A stretch of DNA of 58,710 bases from Clostridia bacterium (GTDB taxonomy: Bacteria > Bacillota > Clostridia > Oscillospirales > CAG-272): positions 1-58,710 of the forward strand of contig JAFUPC010000011.1 of the NCBI GenBank assembly GCA_017481495.1. Direction: 5' to 3'. The notes beneath the pieces are model-generated. The model had not been told where the DNA came from. It made no database searches and saw only the letters and a program-made list of their open reading frames with translations. Position 1 is the stretch's first letter, and each line of letters starts with the position of its first letter. This document shows positions 9,733 through 18,084 of this stretch, in pieces. Made by a program: the position numbers and the translations under genes.

Positions 9733-9735
9733 CAA

Positions 9736-9891
9736 GGTACAAGTCTGAAAATAAATTTTCAGACGGGTTTTGTGGCTTTCTTTGCACTTCGTGCAAAGAT
9801 TTTACTGCGTAAAACCACCCACAAATTCCCGAATTTCAGAACGAAATTCTAAAAAGGAAACTTTCGCACAGCGAAAGTTATGGTCATAACC
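9736..9891 (+). repeat. Family D structured leader element, copy D1
   Basis: About 150 bases between the corrinoid gene and the next start codon. Hairpins: GTCTGAAAAT/ATTTTCAGAC (9743-9764); CTTTGCAC-TTC-GTGCAAAG (9780-9798); TTTTAC-TGC-GTAAAA (9800-9814), the last two apparently enclosed by TTTGTGG/CCACAAA; GAATTTC/GAAATTC (9831-9849); and AACTTTCGC-ACA-GCGAAAGTT (9859-9879). AAAAGGA lies just before the last hairpin and ATGGTCATAA just after it. A homologous copy lies before ymdB (55212-55344). Confidence 0.75.
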
Positions 9892-10881
9892 ATGAACACA
9901 ATGAAAACCTGGCTCTCCGCGCTGGCGGCGAGCAAAAAACCGCTTCCTCTGCTCTCGTTCCCGTCGGCACAGCTGCTTGGTGCGACGGTGTATCAGTTCA
10001 CGCACAGCGCGGAATTGCAGGCGGAGGGAATTGTCCGCGTGGCACAGCGCACCGATGCCGCCGCCGCGGTCTGCATGATGGACTTGTCCGTGGAAGCGGA
10101 AGCGTTCGGATGCGAAATTCTCGCAGAGGAAAACGAAGTCCCCACCGTCACGGGCATTCTCATCTCGGACGAGGACGAAGCCGAAGCCCTCTCCGTTCCC
10201 CAGGTCGGTACGGCACGGACGGGGATGTACATTGAAGCGGCGCGCATGGCGAAAGCGCGCATTTCCGACCGTCCCGTGCTTGCGGGCATCATCGGGCCGT
10301 TTTCCCTTGCCGGACGGCTGATGGACGTCTCCGAAGCCCTGGTCAACTGCATCGCGGACGAAGATTTCGTTCACGCGGCTCTCGGCAAAACGACCGCGTT
10401 CTTAAAAGAGTACGCAAAAGCGTACAAAGCGGCGGGCGTGGACGGTCTTGTCATGGCGGAACCGCTTGCGGGTCTGCTCTCCCCCGCGCTGGAAACGGAA
10501 TTTTCCGCGCCTTATGTAAAGGAGATCATCGATGCGGTGCAGGATGAGAATTTCATCGTCATCTACCACAACTGCGGACCGAACACTCCCCTGATGACGG
10601 AATCCCTGTATGCAAACGGTGCCGCGGCGTATCACTTCGGCGATGCGGTCTCGCTTTCCGACATTCTTGCCAAGATGCCCTCTGACCGCCCTGTCTGCGG
10701 CAACATCTCCCCGACCGCGGAATTTCTTTCGGGAACGCCCGACAGCATGAAAAACGCTGTCCGTACATTGAAAGAACAGTGCGCCGGATACCCGAATTTC
10801 GTGCTCTCCTCCGGATGCGACATTCCCCCCGCGGCGAAGTGGGAGAATATTGATGCGTTTTTTGCGGCGGCAAAGGAATAA
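9892..10881 (+). CDS. UroD-superfamily corrinoid methyltransferase (MtaA/CmuA-like)
   Basis: A 329-residue TIM-barrel protein. It carries a zinc-site pattern typical of MtaA/MtbA methylcobamide methyltransferases: HNCGPNTP and later SSGCDIPP (HxC...C). These transfer the methyl group from a corrinoid protein to a thiol or other acceptor, which fits the corrinoid gene 160 bases upstream. The exact start is unsure: ATGs at 9880, 9892 and 9901 are in frame, and 9880 belongs to the family D repeat. I choose 9892 (MNTMKTW). The acceptor is unknown; a Clostridia host without methanogenesis makes coenzyme M unlikely. Confidence 0.85.
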   Translation: MNTMKTWLSALAASKKPLPLLSFPSAQLLGATVYQFTHSAELQAEGIVRVAQRTDAAAAVCMMDLSVEAEAFGCEILAEENEVPTVTGILISDEDEAEALSVPQVGTARTGMYIEAARMAKARISDRPVLAGIIGPFSLAGRLMDVSEALVNCIADEDFVHAALGKTTAFLKEYAKAYKAAGVDGLVMAEPLAGLLSPALETEFSAPYVKEIIDAVQDENFIVIYHNCGPNTPLMTESLYANGAAAYHFGDAVSLSDILAKMPSDRPVCGNISPTAEFLSGTPDSMKNAVRTLKEQCAGYPNFVLSSGCDIPPAAKWENIDAFFAAAKE

Positions 10882-10903
10882 GAGAAAGAAAGGACAAACT
10901 CTC

Positions 10904-11947
10904 ATGAAACTTACCGCCTCCGAGCGCTTCCGCCGGTATCTTGCCGGGGAGGAAGTGGACAGGATGCCCGTCATCGAATGGGCGCCGTGGTGGAATCTGA
11001 CCGTGGAGCGATGGAAGTCCGACGGTCTTCCCGCAGAACACGCGGGATATGAAGCCTTGCAGGCATATTTCGGTCTTGATAAATGTTTGCAGACAAGCGT
11101 TTCCTGTAAAACGGCACAGACCCCCGCCCCGCCCGGTCACGGGCTTGGCATCATGGAGGAAGAGGACGACTACGACAATACCGTCCGTCCGACCTTATTC
11201 CCCGCGTATGAAACGATGTTCCCCGCCGGATTCTTTGATGCTTTGCAGGCATCCCGCGACCGCGGGGACACGATCCGGTTTTTCACGGTGGAGGGATTTT
11301 TCTGGTATCCGCGCACGCTGTTCGGCATTGAAAATCACCTTTACAGCTTCTACGATTATCCGGAGCTGTACAAGCGCATCTGCAACGAATACGCCGACTG
11401 GCTCGTGGGACTGTTTCACTATGTCTTCTCCCGCTTCCGCTTTGACTTCATGAGCTTTGCGGAGGATATGAGCTACAACAACGGGCCGATGATTTCGCGT
11501 GCCGCGTTCGACGAATTTCTCGCGCCGTTTTACAGAAAGGTCATCCCCGTCATCCACGAATACGGCGTTCCCGTCTTCATCGACTCCGACGGCGACATCA
11601 CGCTTGCCGTGGACTGGTACGCAGACGTGGGCGCGGACGGAATGTTTCCCCTGGAACGGCAGGCGGGCGTGGATGTTTCCCTGTATCTCGACAAGCAGCC
11701 GGACATGGCGTTCATCGGGCATTTTGACAAAATGTGCATGAAGTTCGGTGCCGACGCCATCCGCGCGGAATTTGAACGCATCCTGCCGAGTATGCAGAGA
11801 GGAAAAGTCATCGCCTCCGTCGACCACCAGACCCCGCCCGACGTCCCACTCGATACCTACCGCGATTACGTTGCCCTTTTGCGGGAATATGCGGAGATGG
11901 CAACGCACAAGGACACGGAGATCAGCGCGTGTCCGGTGTATCGATAA
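10904..11947 (+). CDS. UroD-superfamily protein, putative corrinoid-system methyltransferase
   Basis: A 347-residue protein with uroporphyrinogen decarboxylase-like organisation: ASERFRRYLAGEEVDRMPVI at the N-terminus, FMSFAEDMSYNNGPMIS in the middle, and VPVFIDSDGDIT plus GKVIASVDHQTPPDVP near the end. It is not HemE, as no other haem genes are near and the HemE N-terminal signature is absent. It sits 22 bases after the MtaA-like gene with a good RBS (AAAGAAAGGA). It may act on a methylated substrate and feed the corrinoid protein. This is inference from context. Confidence 0.8.
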   Translation: MKLTASERFRRYLAGEEVDRMPVIEWAPWWNLTVERWKSDGLPAEHAGYEALQAYFGLDKCLQTSVSCKTAQTPAPPGHGLGIMEEEDDYDNTVRPTLFPAYETMFPAGFFDALQASRDRGDTIRFFTVEGFFWYPRTLFGIENHLYSFYDYPELYKRICNEYADWLVGLFHYVFSRFRFDFMSFAEDMSYNNGPMISRAAFDEFLAPFYRKVIPVIHEYGVPVFIDSDGDITLAVDWYADVGADGMFPLERQAGVDVSLYLDKQPDMAFIGHFDKMCMKFGADAIRAEFERILPSMQRGKVIASVDHQTPPDVPLDTYRDYVALLREYAEMATHKDTEISACPVYR

Positions 11948-11948
11948 T

Positions 11949-12000
11949 TTGGCAAGGATGTAAGCTGAACGGTTCGCACGATAAACCTTCCCCTTGGGGA
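11949..12000 (+). repeat. Family A repeat, left half (A2)
   Basis: TTGGCAAGGATGTAAGC, then the core TGAACGGTTCGCACGATAAA and CCTTCCCCTTGGGGA. The right arm is degenerate. It lies between two UroD genes. Confidence 0.8.
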
Positions 12001-12074
12001 TTAAGGGGCGAATCGTTTCGCTTTTATTCTAACCAAACCAACCATAACAATCCCCCCAAAACAATCCATCACAA

Positions 12075-12121
12075 AAAAGGAGCACCCCCGGCGCACTCCG
12101 TTCCGGGGGCAAACATCACCA
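12075..12121 (+). promoter_or_regulatory. Shine-Dalgarno separated from ATG by a stable hairpin
   Basis: AAAAGGAG at 12075-12082 is 38 bases from the ATG at 12121. CCCCCGG (12085-12091) pairs perfectly with CCGGGGG (12103-12109). Folding the hairpin would bring the ribosome-binding site to about 13 bases from the start. Confidence 0.55.
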
Positions 12122-13236
12122 TGACCAACCGCGAACGCGCACTGAATATTTTACATTATAAACCCTATGACCGGATGCCTGCCGTTCATTTCGGGTACTG
12201 GCCGGAGCTGTTATACGAGTGGGCGGAACAGGGCAAAATTCCGCTTGCGCTTGCACAGAGCTGGGGCGACGGCAATGCGGCGGACGAGGAGCTTGACCGT
12301 CTCATCGGCTGGGACTTCAACTGGTACAGAACAGCGGGCGCGCACACGGGCCTTCTGCCCGGCTTTGAACACAAGGTACTGGAAGTGCTTCCCGACGGCA
12401 CGCGCCGCGTGCAGAACGGCGACGGTCTGATTGAGAAAATCCGTCCCGGCGTGACCTCCATTCCGTCGGAGGACGATTATCTTCTGAAAGACCGCGCGGC
12501 GTTTGAGGAGCTGTACAAGCCGAAAATGCAGTTCTCCCCCGCCCGCATCAACTACGAATACTTCAAAAACTTCAACGAGACCCGCCGCTATGACGTTCCC
12601 GTCGGACTGCATCTCGGCTCGGTCTTGGGCAGTATCCGCTCGATGGTCTCCGTCGTCGGCATGAGTTATCTCATTTACGATGAGGACGAGGAGCTGTTTG
12701 CGGATATCGTCGATACGTTTGCCGAAATGCAGTATCAGTGTGCAGAGGAAATTCTCGCAACCGGCGCGAAGTTCGATTTTGCACATTATTGGGAGGACAT
12801 CTGCTATAATTCCGGCCCCCTGCTTTCCCCGGAGATTTTCAACGAACTGTGCGCAAAGCATTACAAAAAGCGCAACGACCTCTGCCACAAATACGGCATC
12901 GACATCATCTCCCTTGACTGCGACGGCGTGACGGAGAAACTGCTCCCCACCTGGTACGAAAACGGCATCAACACGATGTTCCCCATCGAAATCGGCACCT
13001 GGGGCGACCAGTTTGAGGCCGCGCGGAACAAGTTCGGCACCGGAATGCGCGGTGTCGGCGGTATGGATAAGACCGTTTTGCGCCGCGACAAGGCCGCTGT
13101 CGACCGGGAGCTTGTCCGCCTGCGCCGCCTCTCCGCACTCGGCGGCTTCATCCCCTGCCCCGACCACCGCCTCATGCCCGGCACGAAATTTGAGCTTGTG
13201 CAGTATTATGCGGAGGAGATCAAGAAGATAAAATAA
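12121..13236 (+). CDS. UroD-superfamily protein, putative corrinoid-system methyltransferase
   Basis: A 371-residue UroD-like protein related to the one at 10904. It begins MTNRERALNILHYKPYDRMP and carries FAHYWEDICYNSGPLLSPE, GIDIISLDCDGV and GVGGMDKTVLRRDK, ending with GGFIPCPDHRLMPGTKFE. The last three blocks are shared by UroD-like proteins beside corrinoid genes. The ATG at 12121 is favoured because the similarity begins there; no ATG, GTG or TTG lies at the usual distance from the nearest Shine-Dalgarno sequence, which is 38 bases upstream with a hairpin between. Likely the substrate-side partner of the corrinoid protein at 9079. Confidence 0.8.
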   Translation: MTNRERALNILHYKPYDRMPAVHFGYWPELLYEWAEQGKIPLALAQSWGDGNAADEELDRLIGWDFNWYRTAGAHTGLLPGFEHKVLEVLPDGTRRVQNGDGLIEKIRPGVTSIPSEDDYLLKDRAAFEELYKPKMQFSPARINYEYFKNFNETRRYDVPVGLHLGSVLGSIRSMVSVVGMSYLIYDEDEELFADIVDTFAEMQYQCAEEILATGAKFDFAHYWEDICYNSGPLLSPEIFNELCAKHYKKRNDLCHKYGIDIISLDCDGVTEKLLPTWYENGINTMFPIEIGTWGDQFEAARNKFGTGMRGVGGMDKTVLRRDKAAVDRELVRLRRLSALGGFIPCPDHRLMPGTKFELVQYYAEEIKKIK

Positions 13237-13246
13237 CTGCCACAGG

Positions 13247-13291
13247 CAACTTCACTGCGCCAGCAACTTCACTGTCGAAGACAACTTCACG
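13247..13291 (+). repeat. Three short tandem repeats CAACTTCAC
   Basis: CAACTTCACTG at 13247, CAACTTCACTG at 13264 and CAACTTCACG at 13283, spaced 17-19 bases, immediately after the UroD stop codon. Confidence 0.7.
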
Positions 13292-13310
13292 AAATCTTAC
13301 ACAACCAAAT

Positions 13311-13417
13311 AACATTCCGGACGGGTTGAAAATCCTTCAACAGTGCGCAAGATTTTCAAATCACCGGTCGTAAGGTTTCGCAAAGCGAAACCATGGTACT
13401 GCCCCTACACGACACGG
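13311..13417 (+). repeat. Family C intergenic repeat, copy C1
   Basis: CCGGACGGGTTGAAAATC pairs through GATTTTCAA (long-range hairpin), then GGTTTCGCAAAGCGAAACC forms a second hairpin, then ATGGTACTGCCCCTACA. Close copies are at 22672 and 45337. Confidence 0.75.
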
Positions 13418-13482
13418 GGTGGCTCATCCCATATGTTACCATTCACTTCTTCACTTTTCACTTCTTCTGCCGGAGGCTTATC

Positions 13483-14019
13483 ATGTCCATTCCTGCCCCT
13501 CTTTCAACTCTTTTCTCTTCCGCCGTCCACGAGTACGCCGCCGTTTCCCCCGCAGACATCCCCTTTTCCGTCGAGGTTCGGCGGATGTGTGAGGCAAACC
13601 GGTGCGGGCTGTACGGCAAAAACTGGTGCTGTCCGCCCGGTGTCGGGGACTGGGAAGCCTTGCGGGACGAATACCGCGCCATGTCCGCCGCCGTCGTCTT
13701 CACAACAAAGCACGACCTTGAGGACAGCTTCGACATCGAGGGCATGACAGCGGCAAAAGAGGCGCACCGCGCGCTGGATGCCCGGGTCGCGGAACGCCTG
13801 CACGAAGCGGGTATCCCACACGTCCTGCTCGGCGCGGGCGGATGCACGCTGTGCAAGACCTGTACCTATCCCGATGCCCCCTGCCGTCATCCCGACCGCG
13901 TCATCCGTCCGATGGAGGGGTGCGGCATCGACGTCGTTTCCCTTTCGCGCATCGCCGGCGTGAAATACAACAACGGCGCGGATACGGTGACGTATTTTTC
14001 GCTGATTCTGTTTCGGTGA
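13483..14019 (+). CDS. DUF2284 cysteine-rich metal-binding protein
   Basis: A 178-residue protein with many cysteines in DUF2284 order: RRMCEANRCGLYGKNWCCPP near the N-terminus, then GGCTLCKTCTYPDAPCRHP and MEGCGIDV toward the C-terminus. The spacing suggests an iron-sulfur or other metal centre. DUF2284 genes commonly sit beside corrinoid methyltransferase systems, as here, where a reductive activation or metal-handling role would make sense; its exact role is not established. The ATG at 13483 follows CGGAGG. It is separated from the UroD gene by repeat C1. Confidence 0.85.
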   Translation: MSIPAPLSTLFSSAVHEYAAVSPADIPFSVEVRRMCEANRCGLYGKNWCCPPGVGDWEALRDEYRAMSAAVVFTTKHDLEDSFDIEGMTAAKEAHRALDARVAERLHEAGIPHVLLGAGGCTLCKTCTYPDAPCRHPDRVIRPMEGCGIDVVSLSRIAGVKYNNGADTVTYFSLILFR

Positions 14020-14043
14020 CGGAAATTGTTCACAGAGAATCTA

Positions 14044-14072
14044 TTGATATTTTGGTTTCCTTGCGGTATAAT
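14044..14072 (+). promoter_or_regulatory. Predicted sigma-A promoter of the DUF3990 operon
   Basis: TTGATA and TATAAT with a 17-base spacer, 39 bases before the TTG start. Confidence 0.7.
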
Positions 14073-14110
14073 AGATATGTCAGACAAACACAGCGAAAGG
14101 AGAACCCGTT

Positions 14111-14620
14111 TTGATTTTATATCATGGGAGCAACGTCGTTGTCGATTCACCGAAAATTCTGATTCCCAACCGGTTTCTCGATTTCGGAAACGGTTTTTAT
14201 ACGACGACCAATTATGCGCAGGCACAGAATTTTGCGGAAAAGGTCACACAGCGCCGGAAATCCGGCGAATGTGTCGTCAATATTTACCGCTTTGACGATT
14301 CTGCCGCGGAGATTCTGCATCTTCTGCGGTTTCCGTCCGCCGATGCGGCGTGGCTTGATTTCGTGCACGAAAACCGAAACGGCACGCGCCCGTCGGGACA
14401 GTATGACCTCATCTGCGGTCCCGTGGCAAACGATGATGTCTACCGCACGTTCATTCTTTACGAGACCGGCGTTCTATCCAAAGACGCCGCCATCGAAGCA
14501 CTGAAAGTCAAACAGCTTTACATTCAGTATGTTTTTGCAACGGAGACCGCACTTGCGCATCTGACATTTCTCGAAGCCCGGTGCGAAAAGGAGATATACC
14601 ATGCCCCACACCCCCTTTGA
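14111..14620 (+). CDS. DUF3990 protein, possible ADP-ribosyltransferase-like toxin
   Basis: A 169-residue protein starting at TTG (MILYHGSN...), with AAAGGAGA seven bases before it; no ATG is suitable. Family features: YHGSN at 4-8, [10 protein letters not shown] at 24-33, [14 protein letters not shown] at 98-111 and [10 protein letters not shown] at 139-148. The order His5, Tyr30, Glu145 resembles the H-Y-E arrangement of diphtheria-toxin-type ADP-ribosyltransferases; that link is inference. Two tiny genes overlap or abut its 3' end, suggesting translational coupling and a toxin-antitoxin style unit. Confidence 0.82.
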   Translation: MILYHGSNVVVDSPKILIPNRFLDFGNGFYTTTNYAQAQNFAEKVTQRRKSGECVVNIYRFDDSAAEILHLLRFPSADAAWLDFVHENRNGTRPSGQYDLICGPVANDDVYRTFILYETGVLSKDAAIEALKVKQLYIQYVFATETALAHLTFLEARCEKEIYHAPHPL

Positions 14621-14840
14621 TGCCATGCTAATCCTACTTGTTCCGACGGTCATAAAGGAAATCGCCGCAAACGACGGTTCTTCTCCCGCAGATGCGGCAC
14701 ACGCCTTTTACGCATCTGACCTTTACGCCGCGCTGGAGCGCGAGGAGACCAAACTCTGGCATCTGAGCGCCAAGGCGCTGTATCAGCTGTATCACGAGGA
14801 GCAGACCACGGGCGAGATTCATTATCCGGAGGAGGCGTGA
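14601..14840 (+). CDS. Small DUF3990-associated protein, antitoxin-like
   Basis: A 79-residue acidic protein overlapping the end of the DUF3990 gene by 20 bases in another frame. AAAAGGAGA eight bases before ATG supports the start; MLILLVP at 14622 is the alternative. It contains [20 protein letters not shown] followed by [13 protein letters not shown], a pattern I recognise from small gut-Firmicutes proteins found beside DUF3990 genes, with no named function. A partner or antidote role is inferred from gene overlap. Confidence 0.75.
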   Translation: MPHTPFDAMLILLVPTVIKEIAANDGSSPADAAHAFYASDLYAALEREETKLWHLSAKALYQLYHEEQTTGEIHYPEEA

Positions 14841-14845
14841 GACCC

Positions 14846-15073
14846 ATGACCCGACAGGAGGAAAAAGACCTCAATTTTCTTGTCTACTGCATCGAAATTT
14901 ACAAGCAAAGCCACAACCTCACCGGAAAAGAGGTCATTGCTCTGTTCCAAAATTACGGTGTGACGGACTACATTCTGCGCTTTGCCGAATCCCTCCACAC
15001 CACGGGGGAACGGTACATTCTTGCGGATATTAACGATTATCTGGAAGCGCGGGGCGCGATGCTGCCCAACTGA
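14846..15073 (+). CDS. DUF3791 small protein
   Basis: A 75-residue protein with DUF3791 features: FLVYCIEIYKQSHNLTGKEV, FQNYGVTDYILRFAESLH and TTGERYILADINDYLEAR. The ATG at 14846 follows GGAGGAGG; a GTG at 14837 that overlaps the previous stop is also possible. DUF3791 genes typically accompany DUF3990 genes. Third member of a three-gene unit; predicted soluble, helical, function unknown. Confidence 0.8.
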   Translation: MTRQEEKDLNFLVYCIEIYKQSHNLTGKEVIALFQNYGVTDYILRFAESLHTTGERYILADINDYLEARGAMLPN

Positions 15074-15118
15074 CCCAAACCAAAAATTTCTCCAAAAAGA
15101 AAGGATACCCATACAAAA

Positions 15119-18073
15119 ATGAACTTACAGAATTTTCTGCTCGACGTCAAAGAGCACGCCATCACACACGGAAGCATTCCGTTCTGGAGCTGGAACGACC
15201 GGCTCGATGAAGAGGAACTGCGCCGGCAGATCCGGGTCATGCACGAGCTGGGCATGAACGGCTTCTTCATGCACGCGCGCGGCGGTCTGGAAACCGAATA
15301 TTTAAGCGACGAATGGTTTTCGTGCGTGGATGCGTGTGTCGATGAAGCAAAGAAGTACGGCATGGAAGCATGGTCTTACGACGAAAACGGCTGGCCCTCC
15401 GGCTTTGCGGGCGGCAAGCTGCTCGAAGACCCCAAGAATCACGCGACCTATCTGAAATACCAGAAGACCGAAACGTGGCCGGACTGTGAGCACATTCTCG
15501 GCGTGTATGTGCTCTGCGACGGCAAGCTTTCCCGCGTAACCGCACCCGTTGACGGTGCTGTCGAATATCACGTCATCACGCAGGCGTGGGATTCCTCTTA
15601 TGTTGATACGCTGGATGCGGAGATCACAAAGAAATTTCTTTGCGAAACGCACGACGAATACAAGAAACGCGGCAACGCCGAGGACTTCGGTCACGCGATG
15701 CCCGGATTTTTCACCGACGAGCCGCAGTATTACCGCTGGGGCACCGTGTGGAGCGACAAGATGCCCGCAGAGTTCATGTCTGCTTACGGTTATGACGTCA
15801 TGGACAAGCTTCCCGCGCTGTTCATCGACTTCGACGGCGACAAGGAGTTCCGCTACGACTACTGGAAGCTCTGCCACAAGCTGTTCATCAACCACTGGGT
15901 CAAGATTGTCTACGAGTGGTGCGAGGAAAACGGATGCCGCCTGACCGGTCATGCCGTTGAGGAGACCTCCCTTGCGGGACAGATGATGTGCATCGGCGGC
16001 GTGATGCCGTTCTACGAATACGAACACATTCCGGGCATCGACTATCTCGGCCGCGGTCTGAACGACGACGTTGCGGCAAAGCAGCTCGGCAGTGCCTGCG
16101 CACAGCTGGGCAAGGACAAGGCACTCTCCGAAATGTTCGGCTGCTGCGGCTGGGACGTCACCCCGACCGAGCTGAAGCGCATCACGGAGCTGCAGTACGC
16201 AAACGGTGTCAACGTCATGTGTCAGCACCTCTACGCATATTCCATCCGCGGTCAGCGCAAGCGCGACTATCCGGCGAACTATTCCGAGCATCTGCCGTGG
16301 CAGGAACAGATGAAGTCCTTTGACAACTACTACAACAATCTCGGCTACCTGCTCTCCCGCGGCGAGGAATACGCAAACACGCTCGTCATCCACCCCATCC
16401 ACGCGGCATACCTGACCTACAAGCGCGGCGGTGAATACGGCTCCGTCAAGGAAGTCGAGGATGCGTTCCACGCATTGTCGAACAAGCTCTCTCAGGCACA
16501 GATCCCCTACCACTGGGGCGATGAGTGCATGATGGCGAAAATGGCAAAGGTCGAGGGCGACAAGATCCGTGTCGGTCTGTGTACATACGACTACATCGTC
16601 ATCCCGTCCTTTGATACGATTGATGCTTCCACCGTTGCACTTTTGAAAGAATTCCTTGCAAACGGCGGCAAGGTCTGGTGTTATGGCGACAAGCCCACCA
16701 GAATTGAAGGCAAAAAGGCAGAATCCGATCTTGCGTTCCTTGCAAGCACGGTCTCCTTTGAGGAGATTGCAGCTGCGGCTGAGGTCAAGCTGAACGCAGG
16801 CGACCGTCAGACCGGTTTCCGTCAGATGGTGCGCAAGACCTCCTCCGGCAGAATCGTCTATGCGGTCAACCTGAACGCGGACAAGAACACGGTCAAAGAC
16901 GTTACCATTTCCGTTGCGGGCGCAAAGGGCATGGTTGAAATTGACCTTGACACCCTGGAAGCAAAACCCGTGCGCGGAAAGATTGTGGACGGCGCGTTCG
17001 TCATCACGCAGGATTTTGAATACTCCGCATCCCATGTGTATCTCGAAAGCGAAGAATGTGCACCTGTCTGCCCGTGTGCGTCCAAAGCAGAAGCAAAGCC
17101 GATCAAGGTTGACAAACCGTTTACACCCGCCGTTGCGCCCGAAAACGAGCTGACCATCGACCACTTTGCCATCTCCTTTGACGGCGGCAAGACCTATTCC
17201 GAGCAGAGACCGCTGGAATGCATCCGCGACCGTCTGCTCCGCGACCGCTACAAGGGCAAGGTCACGCTGAAAGCCGTCTTCACGGTCGACGATATTCCCG
17301 AAACGCTGAACCTCGTCACGGAACCGCTGGCAGGTGCAACCTATACGGTCAACGGCAAGCCGCTGACGGTCGGATCTGACTGGTGGCTTGACCGCTCGTT
17401 CCGCACAACGGACATTCTTTCCCTTGTTGTCAAGGGTGAGAACGAGATTATCTGCACCTTTGACTATTTCCAGCGCGATTATGTTCACTATGTGCTTTAC
17501 GCCGGTGTCAGCGAATCTCTGCGCAACTGTCTCGTGTTCGACACCGAGATCGAGTGTATGTATCTCGTCGGCCGCTTTGCGCTGAAAACACCCGGTGCGT
17601 TTGAGGACAGCGTGCGCGAAAGCTGCATCTACAACAGCACGGAATTTGCCATCACCACGCAGGACAAGATTCCCTTTGATGCAAAGAACATCGTCACCTG
17701 CGGCTATCCGTTCTTTGCCGGCACCCTGAAGCTGGAAAGCGTTTATACTTACGAAAAGGGCGGCGCGGCAGAGCTGCACGTCCCCGGACGGTATGCGGTG
17801 TGTGAGGTTTCCGTCAACGGCAAGCCCGCCGGAACGCTCATGTTCACCGACCATATCGACCTCTCCGATTTCCTCTCCGAGGGCGAAAACGTCATCACCC
17901 TCGCCCTTACCAATTCCAACCGCAATCTGATGGGCCCGCATCACGGCCACGATCCGGAACCGTGGGGTGTCGGTCCGACCACGTTCTCCATGGAAAACGG
18001 CTGGGACGAAAACAACACCTGCCCGGCATACGTCAACCGCTACGCATTCGTGCGCTTCGGCATCGACGGATAA
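15119..18073 (+). CDS. GH106-like glycoside hydrolase (putative alpha-L-rhamnosidase)
   Basis: A 984-residue protein with no signal peptide. The N-terminal TIM-barrel part (about 1-500) has PFWSWNDRLDEEELRRQI, MNGFFMHARGGLETEYLS and WSYDENGWPSGFAGG, a pattern of GH106 and related clans. Candidate acids are in FFTDEPQYYRWG (about 200) and CGWDVTPTE (about 350). The C-terminal part has beta-sandwich galactose-binding-like segments such as VKGENEIICTFDYFQRDY and LSEGENVITLALTNSNRN. It probably removes terminal sugars from imported plant or host oligosaccharides. GH106 membership is by recall of motifs, so specificity is tentative. A GNAT gene follows after 11 bases. Confidence 0.75.
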   Translation: MNLQNFLLDVKEHAITHGSIPFWSWNDRLDEEELRRQIRVMHELGMNGFFMHARGGLETEYLSDEWFSCVDACVDEAKKYGMEAWSYDENGWPSGFAGGKLLEDPKNHATYLKYQKTETWPDCEHILGVYVLCDGKLSRVTAPVDGAVEYHVITQAWDSSYVDTLDAEITKKFLCETHDEYKKRGNAEDFGHAMPGFFTDEPQYYRWGTVWSDKMPAEFMSAYGYDVMDKLPALFIDFDGDKEFRYDYWKLCHKLFINHWVKIVYEWCEENGCRLTGHAVEETSLAGQMMCIGGVMPFYEYEHIPGIDYLGRGLNDDVAAKQLGSACAQLGKDKALSEMFGCCGWDVTPTELKRITELQYANGVNVMCQHLYAYSIRGQRKRDYPANYSEHLPWQEQMKSFDNYYNNLGYLLSRGEEYANTLVIHPIHAAYLTYKRGGEYGSVKEVEDAFHALSNKLSQAQIPYHWGDECMMAKMAKVEGDKIRVGLCTYDYIVIPSFDTIDASTVALLKEFLANGGKVWCYGDKPTRIEGKKAESDLAFLASTVSFEEIAAAAEVKLNAGDRQTGFRQMVRKTSSGRIVYAVNLNADKNTVKDVTISVAGAKGMVEIDLDTLEAKPVRGKIVDGAFVITQDFEYSASHVYLESEECAPVCPCASKAEAKPIKVDKPFTPAVAPENELTIDHFAISFDGGKTYSEQRPLECIRDRLLRDRYKGKVTLKAVFTVDDIPETLNLVTEPLAGATYTVNGKPLTVGSDWWLDRSFRTTDILSLVVKGENEIICTFDYFQRDYVHYVLYAGVSESLRNCLVFDTEIECMYLVGRFALKTPGAFEDSVRESCIYNSTEFAITTQDKIPFDAKNIVTCGYPFFAGTLKLESVYTYEKGGAAELHVPGRYAVCEVSVNGKPAGTLMFTDHIDLSDFLSEGENVITLALTNSNRNLMGPHHGHDPEPWGVGPTTFSMENGWDENNTCPAYVNRYAFVRFGIDG

Positions 18074-18084
18074 AGGAGACTGCG

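Noticed and set aside
10904..13236. hemE (uroporphyrinogen decarboxylase)
   Set aside because: The UroD-like proteins lack the HemE N-terminal signature and sit with a corrinoid protein, not with haem genes.
13247..13291. CRISPR array
   Set aside because: Units are only 9-11 bases with 6-8 base gaps, far from CRISPR geometry; no cas genes in the window.
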